61,704 bases of DNA from Aquificales bacterium (GTDB lineage Bacteria; Aquificota; Aquificia; Aquificales; Aquificaceae): assembly GCA_027037055.1 (NCBI GenBank), contig JALWBR010000042.1, forward strand, positions 1 through 61,704. The letters are read 5' to 3'. Position 1 is the stretch's first letter. Each line of letters starts with the position of its first letter. Below the pieces are notes generated by a model that was not told the DNA's origin, made no database searches, and worked only from the letters and a program-made list of their open reading frames with translations. The position numbers and the translations under genes are program-made. Below, piece by piece: positions 1 to 8,713 of the stretch.

Positions 1-127
1 CAATATCAAGAATATCTTCAAAGTACTTACCTTTTATCCATGCGGATGCTATTTTCATGTTTTCTTGAGCGGATCTGACTATTTCCGTAATCTGGTTGAA
101 TATGTTGTCGCTTGTGAGAAGTTTCAT
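1..127 (-). CDS. Phospholipase D-like protein, N-terminal part only
   Basis: The gene reads leftward out of the window, so only about 42 codons are visible. The start ATG (complement of 125-127) is preceded by a full AGGAGG Shine-Dalgarno (complement of 135-140), so the start is well supported. The N-terminus has a Leu-Leu-Thr opening, then an amphipathic helix and an ASAWI strand. This resembles the start of PLD-like (PLDc_2) nuclease or helicase-associated proteins, which often open with a helix followed by an IASPYI-type strand. The catalytic HxK motifs would lie outside the window, so the family call is tentative. It is divergent from the BREX operon, and PLD-family nucleases are common in defence islands. 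Confidence 0.5.
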   Translation of the reverse strand, partial: MKLLTSDNIFNQITEIVRSAQENMKIASAWIKGKYFEDILDI

Positions 128-289
128 CCCCAAACCTCCTTGCACTTGGGTGGCGAAACCTTGGTTAATCTATAATTACATTTTAGTAAAATGCTATCGC
201 TTTTTCTTTTCTCCTACTGGCTGTTGTATAAAAATATTTTGGAGTCTATAAGCTTTGTAGCTTGAGAAGGATCTGTTATATAGATTTAC

Positions 290-295
290 TATAAT
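290..295 (+). promoter_or_regulatory. Possible -10 element of the BREX operon
   Basis: A TATAAT hexamer lies 19 nt before the brxP start in an AT-rich 187-nt divergent gap (128-314). No convincing -35 is present at 16-18 nt; a TTGAGA at 262-267 is 22 nt away. No Shine-Dalgarno precedes brxP. Nothing else is recognisable in the gap apart from a small AAGCT/AGCTT hairpin near 251-264. Confidence 0.3.
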
Positions 296-314
296 TTGGC
301 ATAAAATATAAGCT

Positions 315-2636
315 ATGTTTGCGCTAAAATGGGAGGGAGAAAATATATTAGCCCTCTCTCCTGAAGGAAAGGAAGTTGATTACTTCCCAGTATTCGCTGA
401 GGAGCTTACTATCTTAGGTTTAAACAAATACCTCAAATTCCCTCAGGATACCAAAGCTCCCCTTTTATGGGGCAGAGATATAAACCAGTTTGTTGAATAT
501 TACAAAGACGGCGAAATTGTGGCTAAGGTAAGAAAAGGAGCCTTATATAAAAACCACACAATAGAATATGTCCGTGAGGGGACAGAACTTAATCCAATAG
601 ATATAAAAAAACTCTGTGAAGTGAACTATAAATACATGAATGACCTTATTAATGAAGCTCTTGACTATATATACCTTGAGAAGAAAAGGCTCGGTAGGGA
701 GGGATATGCTGTCACAGTTTCCTACAGCGGAGGGAAGGATTCTCAAGTTGTGCTTGACTTAGTTCTTCAGGTAATTCCTTATGAGGAGCTTTATGTGGTT
801 TTCACTGATACAAAAATGGAACTTCCTGAAACCTACTATATGGTAGATTGGACAGAAAAGTATTATAGGCAAATCTATCTTTCTTTTAAAATACACAGGG
901 TAGGTTCAGTTTTTGATACTGCAGAGCTCTGGGAGATCTTTGGACCCCCGAGCAGGATAAAGCGCTGGTGCTGTAGTGTTTATAAGATAGCTCCTCAAAT
1001 AAAGTTTTTTGAACGAATAGGTTCTGATAGTTTCTACAAAACGATACTTGTCTTTGAAGGGACGAGGGCAGAAGAAAGCGCTCGGCGTAGTTGTTATGAG
1101 AGAACTTCTCCAAGAGAAAAGACTTTTAGAGAAATTAATTTGAAGCCTATTTTTAGATGGAACACCTTTGAGGTATTCCTGTATCACTTTTATAAAGGGC
1201 TTGAAATAAACCCTCTCTATAGGAAAGGTTTGAGGAGGGTAGGCTGTAGTGTATGTCCCTTTGCGAGCAACTGGTCTGAATACATAATCCAGAAAGAGCA
1301 TCCCGAGCATGCTAAAAAGTTCCTTTCCGTCCTTGAAAATTACGCAAGGAGGATGGGAGTATCTACTGAGAGCGAAATGAAAGAGTACATATCCTCGGGT
1401 GCGTGGAAGGCAAGAGCTGGCGGGCTCGGGCTTGAAAGCAATGTATGGGTTGAAGTAATGAGGAACGGCTCAGAATTAAAAGCGGTAATAGACAACGGCA
1501 GGGAGAGTATTACGGAGTGGATGAAGACAGTGGGAAACGTTCATATTCTAAAAGACGAAAAGGACCACACCTCGGGGGAGCTCCGTGTAGGCTCTGCTGT
1601 CATTCACTTTGATATAAAGAAGGAGGGAAACAGACACACTGTCCATTTCGGGAATGTGGATCCTCACCCCGCGATATACAGAAAACTGGAAAATGTCCTT
1701 TACAAAAGCGCCTACTGTTTACACTGCACAGGTTGCGAGGTTGAGTGTCCCTACCATGCAGTGATTACTTATCCAAGGGTGGTTGTCAACTCCCTCAGAT
1801 GCACACATTGCGGTAACTGTCTTGAGTTCATAGAAAGGGGGTGTTATGTGGCGGAGTCAGATAGAATAGTCTTGGGAGGAAGTTCAAATAGGGAGGCAAA
1901 AATGAAGGTCAATAGGTATTTTACATTCGGGCTTCGCAAACCTTGGCTGGAGAGTTTCTTAGAGAGGGGTTCAGAGTGGTTTACCAACAACACCCTTGGT
2001 CCAGATCAGAAAAAGGCTATGTATAACTATCTATATGATACGGAGCTAACAGACAAGGAAAAAAACTTAACCGAACTCTTTGAAATACTCACTAAGCTCT
2101 TCTATAAGGACCCAAACACGGTATGGCAGGTGGTATGGGTGAACTTATGTATAAACTCTGACCTGTTCAGATGGTATGTTCAGGAAATACCTTGGAACAA
2201 AAGCTGGACTAAAGAAGAGCTTGTAGCTCTTTTGGAGGAAAAAGGAGCCAAAAATAGAACCGCAAAGAATTCCGTAAATGCTCTTGCAAATACCTTTGAG
2301 AATTCTCCCCTTGGAAACTGGTTTGGGAAAAAGAAAAACAAAAAAACTTTCTACAAAGCAGGGACAAACGAAATTAGCCTCTGGGCTCTGGGATATGCAC
2401 TCTATAGACTCAAAGAACTTAAAGACTGGAAGGGAACAAGCGTCAGAGAAATCTATAGTCTCAAGAACGCAGGACCCTACGTTTGGTTTGGTATATCAAA
2501 AGACAGCTTCGTTAAAAAGCTCATGTCCCTAAAAGACCGTAAACTTATATCTGCAGATATAGTTGCAGACCTTGACAATATACACTTTCACGATGTTAGT
2601 CCACTTGATGTGCTTAAGGTAGCACTTAATGAGTAA
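315..2636 (+). CDS. brxP: BrxP: PAPS reductase / ferredoxin / DUF4007 fusion, type 4 BREX
   Basis: This 773-residue protein has three parts. Residues about 100-345 form a PAPS-reductase / DndC-like domain with the PP-loop SGGKDS (138-143), a CC pair (219-220), GTRAEES (249-255) and CSVC (311-314), the cysteine pattern expected for a 4Fe-4S cluster in CysH/DndC-like enzymes. Residues about 465-510 form a two-cluster ferredoxin (Cys 468/471/474/478 and 496/499/502/510). Residues about 531-773 form a DUF4007 domain. In type 4 BREX this gene takes the place of the PglX methylase. DndC-family enzymes take part in putting sulfur on DNA, so a sulfur-based DNA mark is a reasonable but unproven inference. 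No cysteine desulfurase (DndA/IscS) lies nearby. The gene overlaps the next one by 8 nt. No Shine-Dalgarno is visible at this ATG, but no other early Met fits. Confidence 0.85.
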   Translation: MFALKWEGENILALSPEGKEVDYFPVFAEELTILGLNKYLKFPQDTKAPLLWGRDINQFVEYYKDGEIVAKVRKGALYKNHTIEYVREGTELNPIDIKKLCEVNYKYMNDLINEALDYIYLEKKRLGREGYAVTVSYSGGKDSQVVLDLVLQVIPYEELYVVFTDTKMELPETYYMVDWTEKYYRQIYLSFKIHRVGSVFDTAELWEIFGPPSRIKRWCCSVYKIAPQIKFFERIGSDSFYKTILVFEGTRAEESARRSCYERTSPREKTFREINLKPIFRWNTFEVFLYHFYKGLEINPLYRKGLRRVGCSVCPFASNWSEYIIQKEHPEHAKKFLSVLENYARRMGVSTESEMKEYISSGAWKARAGGLGLESNVWVEVMRNGSELKAVIDNGRESITEWMKTVGNVHILKDEKDHTSGELRVGSAVIHFDIKKEGNRHTVHFGNVDPHPAIYRKLENVLYKSAYCLHCTGCEVECPYHAVITYPRVVVNSLRCTHCGNCLEFIERGCYVAESDRIVLGGSSNREAKMKVNRYFTFGLRKPWLESFLERGSEWFTNNTLGPDQKKAMYNYLYDTELTDKEKNLTELFEILTKLFYKDPNTVWQVVWVNLCINSDLFRWYVQEIPWNKSWTKEELVALLEEKGAKNRTAKNSVNALANTFENSPLGNWFGKKKNKKTFYKAGTNEISLWALGYALYRLKELKDWKGTSVREIYSLKNAGPYVWFGISKDSFVKKLMSLKDRKLISADIVADLDNIHFHDVSPLDVLKVALNE

Positions 2637-3225
2637 TTTGGATAGATATAGAACTTTTGGGTTGCGTGAAGTCTGGCTGGAAGGTTTCCTTGAAGGGCTT
2701 GATGTCTGGCTTAAAGATAACACGCCAGGTCCTGAGCAACTAAAGGCTTTCAAAAGATACATGAAAGATGCTGAGCTTCTTGATGACGAGGGAAGCCCAA
2801 CCGCTCTGGCTCGTGAAATGTCAGAGTTATATACGAAAGACAGACATGCTGTCTGGCAGATAGTTTGGCTTAAGCTATTTCTGAACTCACCCCTTTTTAA
2901 CTTCTACTGCTTGGAGGTTCCTTGGAAAGGCATCTGGACGAAAGAAGAGCTTGTATCCTTGATAAAAGAGAGAGGCTATGCGGAACGCACTGCAAGGAAT
3001 GCAGTAAATGCTCTTGTGAATACATTTGAGAACTCACCCCTCGGAGAATGGTTTGGAAGAAAATTAGAAAAGCGTAAATACCTAAAGGAGAGTCTCAGCA
3101 CCCTTAACTCCCCTGCCCTGAGATACGCCCTCGACAAGCTGGGAGAAGAGGCGGAGCTGTTTGAGAGTGTGTTCAGAATGAACAATCAAGACTTTCACTA
3201 TAATATGATGAGGACTAAAATATAA
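2629..3225 (+). CDS. Stand-alone DUF4007 protein, paralogue of the BrxP C-terminus
   Basis: The 198 residues align along most of their length with BrxP residues 531-773. Shared blocks include YxTFGLR near the N-terminus, WQxVW, a TKEELVxLxxE helix, a TAxNxVNAL helix and NTFENSPLGxWFG. It is about 45 residues shorter and lacks the final part of the BrxP domain. The start overlaps the brxP stop, so translation is probably coupled. The arrangement suggests a tandem duplication of the BrxP 3' end followed by divergence. DUF4007 has no settled function; the Thr-Ala-rich helix pair looks compatible with a winged-helix DNA-binding fold. A role as a regulatory or target-contacting partner in BREX is inference. 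Confidence 0.8.
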   Translation: MSNLDRYRTFGLREVWLEGFLEGLDVWLKDNTPGPEQLKAFKRYMKDAELLDDEGSPTALAREMSELYTKDRHAVWQIVWLKLFLNSPLFNFYCLEVPWKGIWTKEELVSLIKERGYAERTARNAVNALVNTFENSPLGEWFGRKLEKRKYLKESLSTLNSPALRYALDKLGEEAELFESVFRMNNQDFHYNMMRTKI

Positions 3226-3234
3226 TTGTTAGTG

Positions 3235-6200
3235 ATGAAACATAAGGATTTAATAGAGGTAAGGAGGGATTACAGACCGGTTTTCACCTTAGGGCAGGAG
3301 GAGAGTGAACTTACGTGGAAATCTTTCATACCTCATGCAAACTTCCTTGAGCTCTTGCAGAAAGTAATCAACATAGTAGGCGGGAAGGATAAGAGAACAG
3401 CTCTGTGGTTACAGGGCTCTTACGGCGTTGGGAAGAGCCATGCATGTAGTGTGATTGCTCACCTGCTTTCTGATTCGCTGGAAGAAATCAAAGACTATGT
3501 AGAAAAGGATATACAAAATCCCCAAATTGTGGGGCTTATTAAAAGCCTGAGAGAAAGAAAAATGTTCATCCCTGTTTATATAATAGGAACCGGAGATGTA
3601 CCAGCTCTGGAATACATGAGCTTTTATATAAAAAGCCACATAAAGAAGAGGTTGGTGGAATTAGGATTTAACACACCTATACCTCAAACAGAAGTGGAGC
3701 TTTTAATAGACCAAGTTAATAAAGAAGATGAAAGCCAAATCCTTGAGAAATTTCCAGAATACAGTTCAAAATCGGCTTTACTGGAAGACCTAAAAAAGAA
3801 TCCGCCTGATGATATAGCCCTGAGAAAAACTTACGACTATTTTGCGAAGAAGGGCATTCACATATCAAAAGACCTCAAGGGTTGGCTACAAGAGGTTAAC
3901 AGTATAATCCGAGAGAACGGATACTATGGGATACTTCTGATATGGGACGAGTTTACCCAGGTTTTGGATACGGGACTGAATTATCTGGAAAAGCTTCAGA
4001 ATTTACTGGCTGAAAATCCAAATCTGTATCTCATTGTGGTTAGCCATCGGATGGCTGATTTTTACAAAGAGCAGTTCGGTGAGACCTACCGCAAGGTTGC
4101 AGACCGCTTCGTCCACCATAAGCTTGAACTTGCGGAAACTACCGTCTTCCACATACTGAGGAGAGCCATAGATAGAAAAAATGGCTGGGAGGAGGCCCGA
4201 AATGCAAAGTTTGCAAGCCTGTCACATTTAATTGACCACATAACAAAGCTCTTTGAAACCCAAAAACCCAAGGCAGAAGACATACGTGACCTCTACCCGT
4301 TGCATCCCTATACAATACTCCTCGCCACTCATGTAGCTGAGAAGTTTTTCTCCTCAGGAAGGAGCATATTCGGTTACCTTTTTGAAGAAAACGGAGCACT
4401 TAAAAGACTAATGGAAAAGGATGTGGAGGAGGAGCCCTTCCTTACAGTAGATACACTGTGGGACTACTTCTCTAACCAGATAAGGGAGAGGGACTACGGA
4501 GATTTTGCCCGAGATGTGGTAAACCACTACACTAATCATGAAAGCAAAATAAGGGAGCTGGGAGAAGATTATATCAAGGTATTTAAAGCCTTAATGATAC
4601 TAAACCTTCTTTATAAGTTTACGGATTATCCACAAAGTTACCTGCACCCGACCGAAGAAAACGTTAAGATAGCATACACTGGAACTACTTTAGAAAATAA
4701 AGTTGGTAGCATCTTAGAAAATATACATAAGGAAAGCATTCTCCAAAAGAGTCCTGATGGAAAGTATCTGGTTCTTTCCACATCGTTACCAGAAGAAGAG
4801 CTTAAGGGTGAGGAAATAAGGTTAAAACAAGAATTTAAAGAAGCCTATAAAGTCATAGGTACTTATGCTAAAGAAAAGATGAAAGAAATTCTGTTGAAAG
4901 ACTTTTATAGAGAGGCGGATATATTAATTCTCGGTCCTGATGAATCATACAGATATAAAGTAAAGCCAAGCCATAGAATTCAAATGGTTATCGGCTTTCC
5001 CAAAACACCTGGGGAGAAGGAAGAGTACCGGGAGAAGTTTAAAAAAGCTTCAGAAGAATTTCCCTATGCTGTATTCATAGTTTGGGGTGATGAACTTAGG
5101 GAAGATAAACTATCAGAGTGGATTAAGTGGAAAGCAAGAGAAAAAATAGCAAATAGCCACAGATTAATTGAAGAGAAAAACTACGCCGAAGGAATGGCGA
5201 ACAAGATCTTAGAAGATTTCCTGAATAGAGATGTTCATCTGTATTTATTCTTCAGAAATAATGAAGAGAGGGTTTCAAAGCGGAGTATTCCATATTATCT
5301 TAAAAAATATTCTAAGGAAATATTCAACAAGGGACCTGATGTTTTGGACATTGAAAATAAAAATCTGTGGGACAAAGCTGGAAAAACTTTGCTGTCAAAA
5401 CTGGTAGCCTCTCAAAGGTCTGATGAACTGAGAGGGTATATATCAAGAGGACCAGAAAAAGACTTACAGCAAGCGTTATACGACGTGGACAGAAAAGAAA
5501 TTTTTCTTGAAGATTTATCCCTAAATCCTAAAGCTGACCCAAGCCATCCGATAGTGAATCTATCAAGGGAATTAGAAGACAAATTTAAGGAAAAACAAAG
5601 GTTGAAAGTTGAAGATTTAAAATTCCTGAGACAGCCTCCTTATGGGCTCTACAACAATAAGATAAGTGTCTTTATGCTCGCAACCGCTTTCAAACCTTTT
5701 CAAAATAAATTGCACAGAGTAGGGGTTGGTAGAGCATCTATTAAGGATTTAGAAGACTTTGCACGGGCTATCTTAGAAGAGAAAAGGAGCGATATAGAGC
5801 TTCGCTACGGAAGCGAAATTGAAGACAAACTTGCTGACTTTCTTAAGGATATCTTCAGTAATCTGGTTAATTTCAAGGAGGAAGATAAAGATCTCATAAG
5901 AGTTAGAAACACGATAAGGAATGAAATAAAGGATATAGGTATTCCCATATGGTCATTAGCCCATCTTGATGATAAGGTCTTAGGTGATTTTTGTTCCGAT
6001 ACAGAATTCCTAAAAGAAGTAATAAGAGAAATAGCAAAGTTTATCGCAAGCTCTGATACAGAATTTAAAGATGACTATATTTTGACCATAACTGATAATA
6101 TTGATAAACTTAAAAACTCCCTAAAACATTTATGCAGCAAGGAAAATCTTATAAAAGGAAGGCGGCTTTTCATAGAAAGGAAAATAGGGCAAAGGAAAAT

Positions 6201-6540
6201 TAGTAAGGAGGAATTAGGAAAAAAACTAAAGGAAAAGCTGTCTCAGAATGCTACCTTTTGGGATGAGAGCCAAGTTTCAAGCATTGTAGATGGATTAATA
6301 GAAGAGTTGGAGCGAGAAATTCAAAAGGAGCCTATTGAGAAACCAGATGGGAAAGATAAAGTAGGTGGAGCTGAACATACTGGTACAGATACTATGCCAG
6401 CTGGAGAACCTGACCTGAGATATATCTTACAAAACCTTGGACGTTTCGAACTTGTAAACTTAATAATAGATATTACTAAAGAATATCAAGAAATAGAAGG
6501 TTTTATCCTAAGCTGGTTGAAGAATAGAGATTATGTATAA
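3235..6540 (+). CDS. brxC: BrxC: large P-loop ATPase of BREX
   Basis: This is a large ATPase of about 1101 residues. The Walker A motif GSYGVGKS is at about 61-68, and the Walker B ILLIWDEF at about 233-240 is followed by a sensor-like strand and SHR. The rest is helix-rich and charged, as in the BrxC/PglY family, which runs about 1100-1250 residues and is present in every BREX type. It is the likely motor or scaffold of the complex. Three possible starts lie together: TTG 3226, GTG 3232 and ATG 3235. The ATG is chosen because none has a clear Shine-Dalgarno and ATG is the strongest codon. The gene follows the DUF4007 stop directly and overlaps pglZ by 8 nt. Confidence 0.85.
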   Translation: MKHKDLIEVRRDYRPVFTLGQEESELTWKSFIPHANFLELLQKVINIVGGKDKRTALWLQGSYGVGKSHACSVIAHLLSDSLEEIKDYVEKDIQNPQIVGLIKSLRERKMFIPVYIIGTGDVPALEYMSFYIKSHIKKRLVELGFNTPIPQTEVELLIDQVNKEDESQILEKFPEYSSKSALLEDLKKNPPDDIALRKTYDYFAKKGIHISKDLKGWLQEVNSIIRENGYYGILLIWDEFTQVLDTGLNYLEKLQNLLAENPNLYLIVVSHRMADFYKEQFGETYRKVADRFVHHKLELAETTVFHILRRAIDRKNGWEEARNAKFASLSHLIDHITKLFETQKPKAEDIRDLYPLHPYTILLATHVAEKFFSSGRSIFGYLFEENGALKRLMEKDVEEEPFLTVDTLWDYFSNQIRERDYGDFARDVVNHYTNHESKIRELGEDYIKVFKALMILNLLYKFTDYPQSYLHPTEENVKIAYTGTTLENKVGSILENIHKESILQKSPDGKYLVLSTSLPEEELKGEEIRLKQEFKEAYKVIGTYAKEKMKEILLKDFYREADILILGPDESYRYKVKPSHRIQMVIGFPKTPGEKEEYREKFKKASEEFPYAVFIVWGDELREDKLSEWIKWKAREKIANSHRLIEEKNYAEGMANKILEDFLNRDVHLYLFFRNNEERVSKRSIPYYLKKYSKEIFNKGPDVLDIENKNLWDKAGKTLLSKLVASQRSDELRGYISRGPEKDLQQALYDVDRKEIFLEDLSLNPKADPSHPIVNLSRELEDKFKEKQRLKVEDLKFLRQPPYGLYNNKISVFMLATAFKPFQNKLHRVGVGRASIKDLEDFARAILEEKRSDIELRYGSEIEDKLADFLKDIFSNLVNFKEEDKDLIRVRNTIRNEIKDIGIPIWSLAHLDDKVLGDFCSDTEFLKEVIREIAKFIASSDTEFKDDYILTITDNIDKLKNSLKHLCSKENLIKGRRLFIERKIGQRKISKEELGKKLKEKLSQNATFWDESQVSSIVDGLIEELEREIQKEPIEKPDGKDKVGGAEHTGTDTMPAGEPDLRYILQNLGRFELVNLIIDITKEYQEIEGFILSWLKNRDYV

Positions 6541-8713
6541 AGTTGTAGATAGTTTAAATTCCTTCCGGAGAGAGTTTGAAAATGAACTCAACAATCCATA
6601 TAACAGCACTTTGGGAGTGCGAATACTACTTTTTGATAGTTTTCAGGCTCTTAGAGACACAGAAAGCGAACTTTCTCGCCTCGGAGAAAAAATAGCGTAT
6701 TTAGAGGACCATGTTCCGCATGGAAAGAACTGGATGTCCTTAAATGACCTTAAAAAAACAATAGAAAGATTAATCAAAGAAAAAGGTGTGAGTTATCTCT
6801 TCTCGTTAGACAATTTGCTTCGTTTCTACAGCACTGATGAATTAAATGTCTTCTTATCAAATATCCTCAGAACCAGAACATACAAAGGTTACGCTGTCCT
6901 ATTATTGGCTGGCTTAAAGGAAAGGATAAAAGAAATAAGGGAATCTTACAGAGGTCAGATTTACGAAATTCAATCTGCTGGGGATAAGGTGAATATGTTT
7001 GTATTTAATCCAGAAATCAAAATTAAGCAGAAATGTATAGAAAATTTAAAGGAATTCTTAGGATGCTGGAAGAAGGAGGGAGTAAATTTTTATATAAAAC
7101 ATAGAGTGGTATATGAAAACCGCAAAAAAGCTTTTCCGGATACAGCGGTTGACGTTATTGAAATCAATAACTACGTTGACATTCTAAAAAAGATTGTGGA
7201 TTTCAAAGATGATATCTATTTCACTGATAGTGAATTTGAAAAGAAATTTGCTAACGAACTTTTAGAAAACGAAACTAGAATAAACTCCTTCAGGGATATG
7301 TTTCCATCTATAAATAATCTTACCAAATTTGCAGAAGCTTTCTTAAGAGAGGAAAAACAATTTAAACGCAACTTGTTACTGAATTTTGCTTATAATCATC
7401 TTTCAAATTACAAGAACTTACTTGATGAAAATAAACTGAGGTTTTTAATCAAGGTATACAGAGAGCTTGAAGATAAAGAAGAAAAACAAAAGATTTTGTC
7501 TCTTGCCGTAAAATTAGATTCCGCTTTTGAAAACCTTATCTGTGAGGAGCTTGGAGCTGTAAAAAAGGAGAATATAATTGGAATTTTGAAATGTGAAAAG
7601 AAAGAATTGTTAAACTTACTGAAGCGAGATGAGATTTCCTTTGAAGAGCTAAAATCTTATTCAGAGGACTTTTCAGCGTATCTTTACACACCAAAACCGC
7701 CAAATCTGAAAGATAATCAAGACTGGATTTTGGAATATATAGATTTATATAAAAAAAGCAAGCTCAAAGATAAACCGCTCAGAGAGCTTGAAAGCTTGCT
7801 TAAAGAAAAGAATTCAAATTTCTATGATTGGTATTATGATTTTGACTGGGTTTTGGATTTAGCTAATAACTGGAAAAATAGGGTTGAGAGGGTTGTCTGG
7901 ATTGATGCTTTGGGATTTGAATGGGCTGGCTTTATCTTACGATATTTGGAAAGAAAAGGAATTCCTGTTTACGCATTTTATATAGGCAGGGCTAACATCC
8001 CTTCAATTACAGAAATAAACAAGCCAAATTTTGATGTTTCAGAGGTTCGCGAGTTTGATGAATTGATTCACAAAAGATACGAATTTCCTGACACTATTAT
8101 CAGGCAAATAGAGTTACTTAAAGAAATTCTTGATAAAGAAATAAGTGCCGAGAGAAAAACGCTTTTATTTTCAGACCATGGAAGCTCGGCTCTTATAAGA
8201 CTTTATGAACCAATGAAACTTCTCGCAGATGTTAAGTTTGAACATGGTGGAAGATACTTTAAAGGATATATTGAACATGACTTCAAGAATGAGGAAGTTA
8301 TTAAACATGCAGAAAATGGAGAAGTATTTTATATAGCTGCTACTCATAAATCTATTAATGCTAAGCCCCAAGGAGAGGCTCACGGGGGAACAACTCCAGA
8401 AGAGTTGCTTACCTTTGCTATGATAGTGGGTGGACATGAACACGTCTCTTATAGTGTAGATATCCCTAATAAGGAAATTAGTAGAAGAGAAAAGAAACTA
8501 CTGGTTCGTATAAAGCCAGTACCGGAGGTAAGCGTTGAATTCACCGTAGATGGCCGTTCTGTCGAATACCAAAAAGAAAGTGACACGGATTATACAGTAA
8601 ATCTGACTAATATAAGGTCCGGCAAGCACATTATTGAGGTTAAGATAGGATCTAATATTTATAAAGAAGAATTTTGCATAATTGGTGGTATGGAAGAGGA
8701 GTTTTCATTATGA
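6533..8713 (+). CDS. pglZ: PglZ: alkaline-phosphatase-fold BREX protein
   Basis: The 726-residue protein has an unassigned helical N-terminal half (1-440) and a C-terminal PglZ domain of the alkaline phosphatase superfamily. Visible metal-site motifs are WIDALG (456-461), SDHGS (547-551) and HGGTTPEE (617-624). A small beta-rich segment follows (about 655-720) that may be an Ig-like tail. PglZ is the signature protein of BREX and binds metal in characterised homologues; its exact reaction is not settled. By eye the gene is the most AT-rich in the window. It overlaps brxC at its start and shares an ATGA stop/start with brxL. Confidence 0.87.
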   Translation: MYKVVDSLNSFRREFENELNNPYNSTLGVRILLFDSFQALRDTESELSRLGEKIAYLEDHVPHGKNWMSLNDLKKTIERLIKEKGVSYLFSLDNLLRFYSTDELNVFLSNILRTRTYKGYAVLLLAGLKERIKEIRESYRGQIYEIQSAGDKVNMFVFNPEIKIKQKCIENLKEFLGCWKKEGVNFYIKHRVVYENRKKAFPDTAVDVIEINNYVDILKKIVDFKDDIYFTDSEFEKKFANELLENETRINSFRDMFPSINNLTKFAEAFLREEKQFKRNLLLNFAYNHLSNYKNLLDENKLRFLIKVYRELEDKEEKQKILSLAVKLDSAFENLICEELGAVKKENIIGILKCEKKELLNLLKRDEISFEELKSYSEDFSAYLYTPKPPNLKDNQDWILEYIDLYKKSKLKDKPLRELESLLKEKNSNFYDWYYDFDWVLDLANNWKNRVERVVWIDALGFEWAGFILRYLERKGIPVYAFYIGRANIPSITEINKPNFDVSEVREFDELIHKRYEFPDTIIRQIELLKEILDKEISAERKTLLFSDHGSSALIRLYEPMKLLADVKFEHGGRYFKGYIEHDFKNEEVIKHAENGEVFYIAATHKSINAKPQGEAHGGTTPEELLTFAMIVGGHEHVSYSVDIPNKEISRREKKLLVRIKPVPEVSVEFTVDGRSVEYQKESDTDYTVNLTNIRSGKHIIEVKIGSNIYKEEFCIIGGMEEEFSL

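Noticed and set aside
315-2636. Reading the first gene as a sulfate-assimilation PAPS reductase (CysH).
   Set aside because: The ferredoxin and DUF4007 extensions and the BrxC-PglZ-BrxL neighbours fit BREX type 4; no cys genes are nearby.
8674-8709. A longer BrxL start at TTG 8674.
   Set aside because: The ATG at 8710 has a better ribosome site and the usual ATGA overlap with pglZ.
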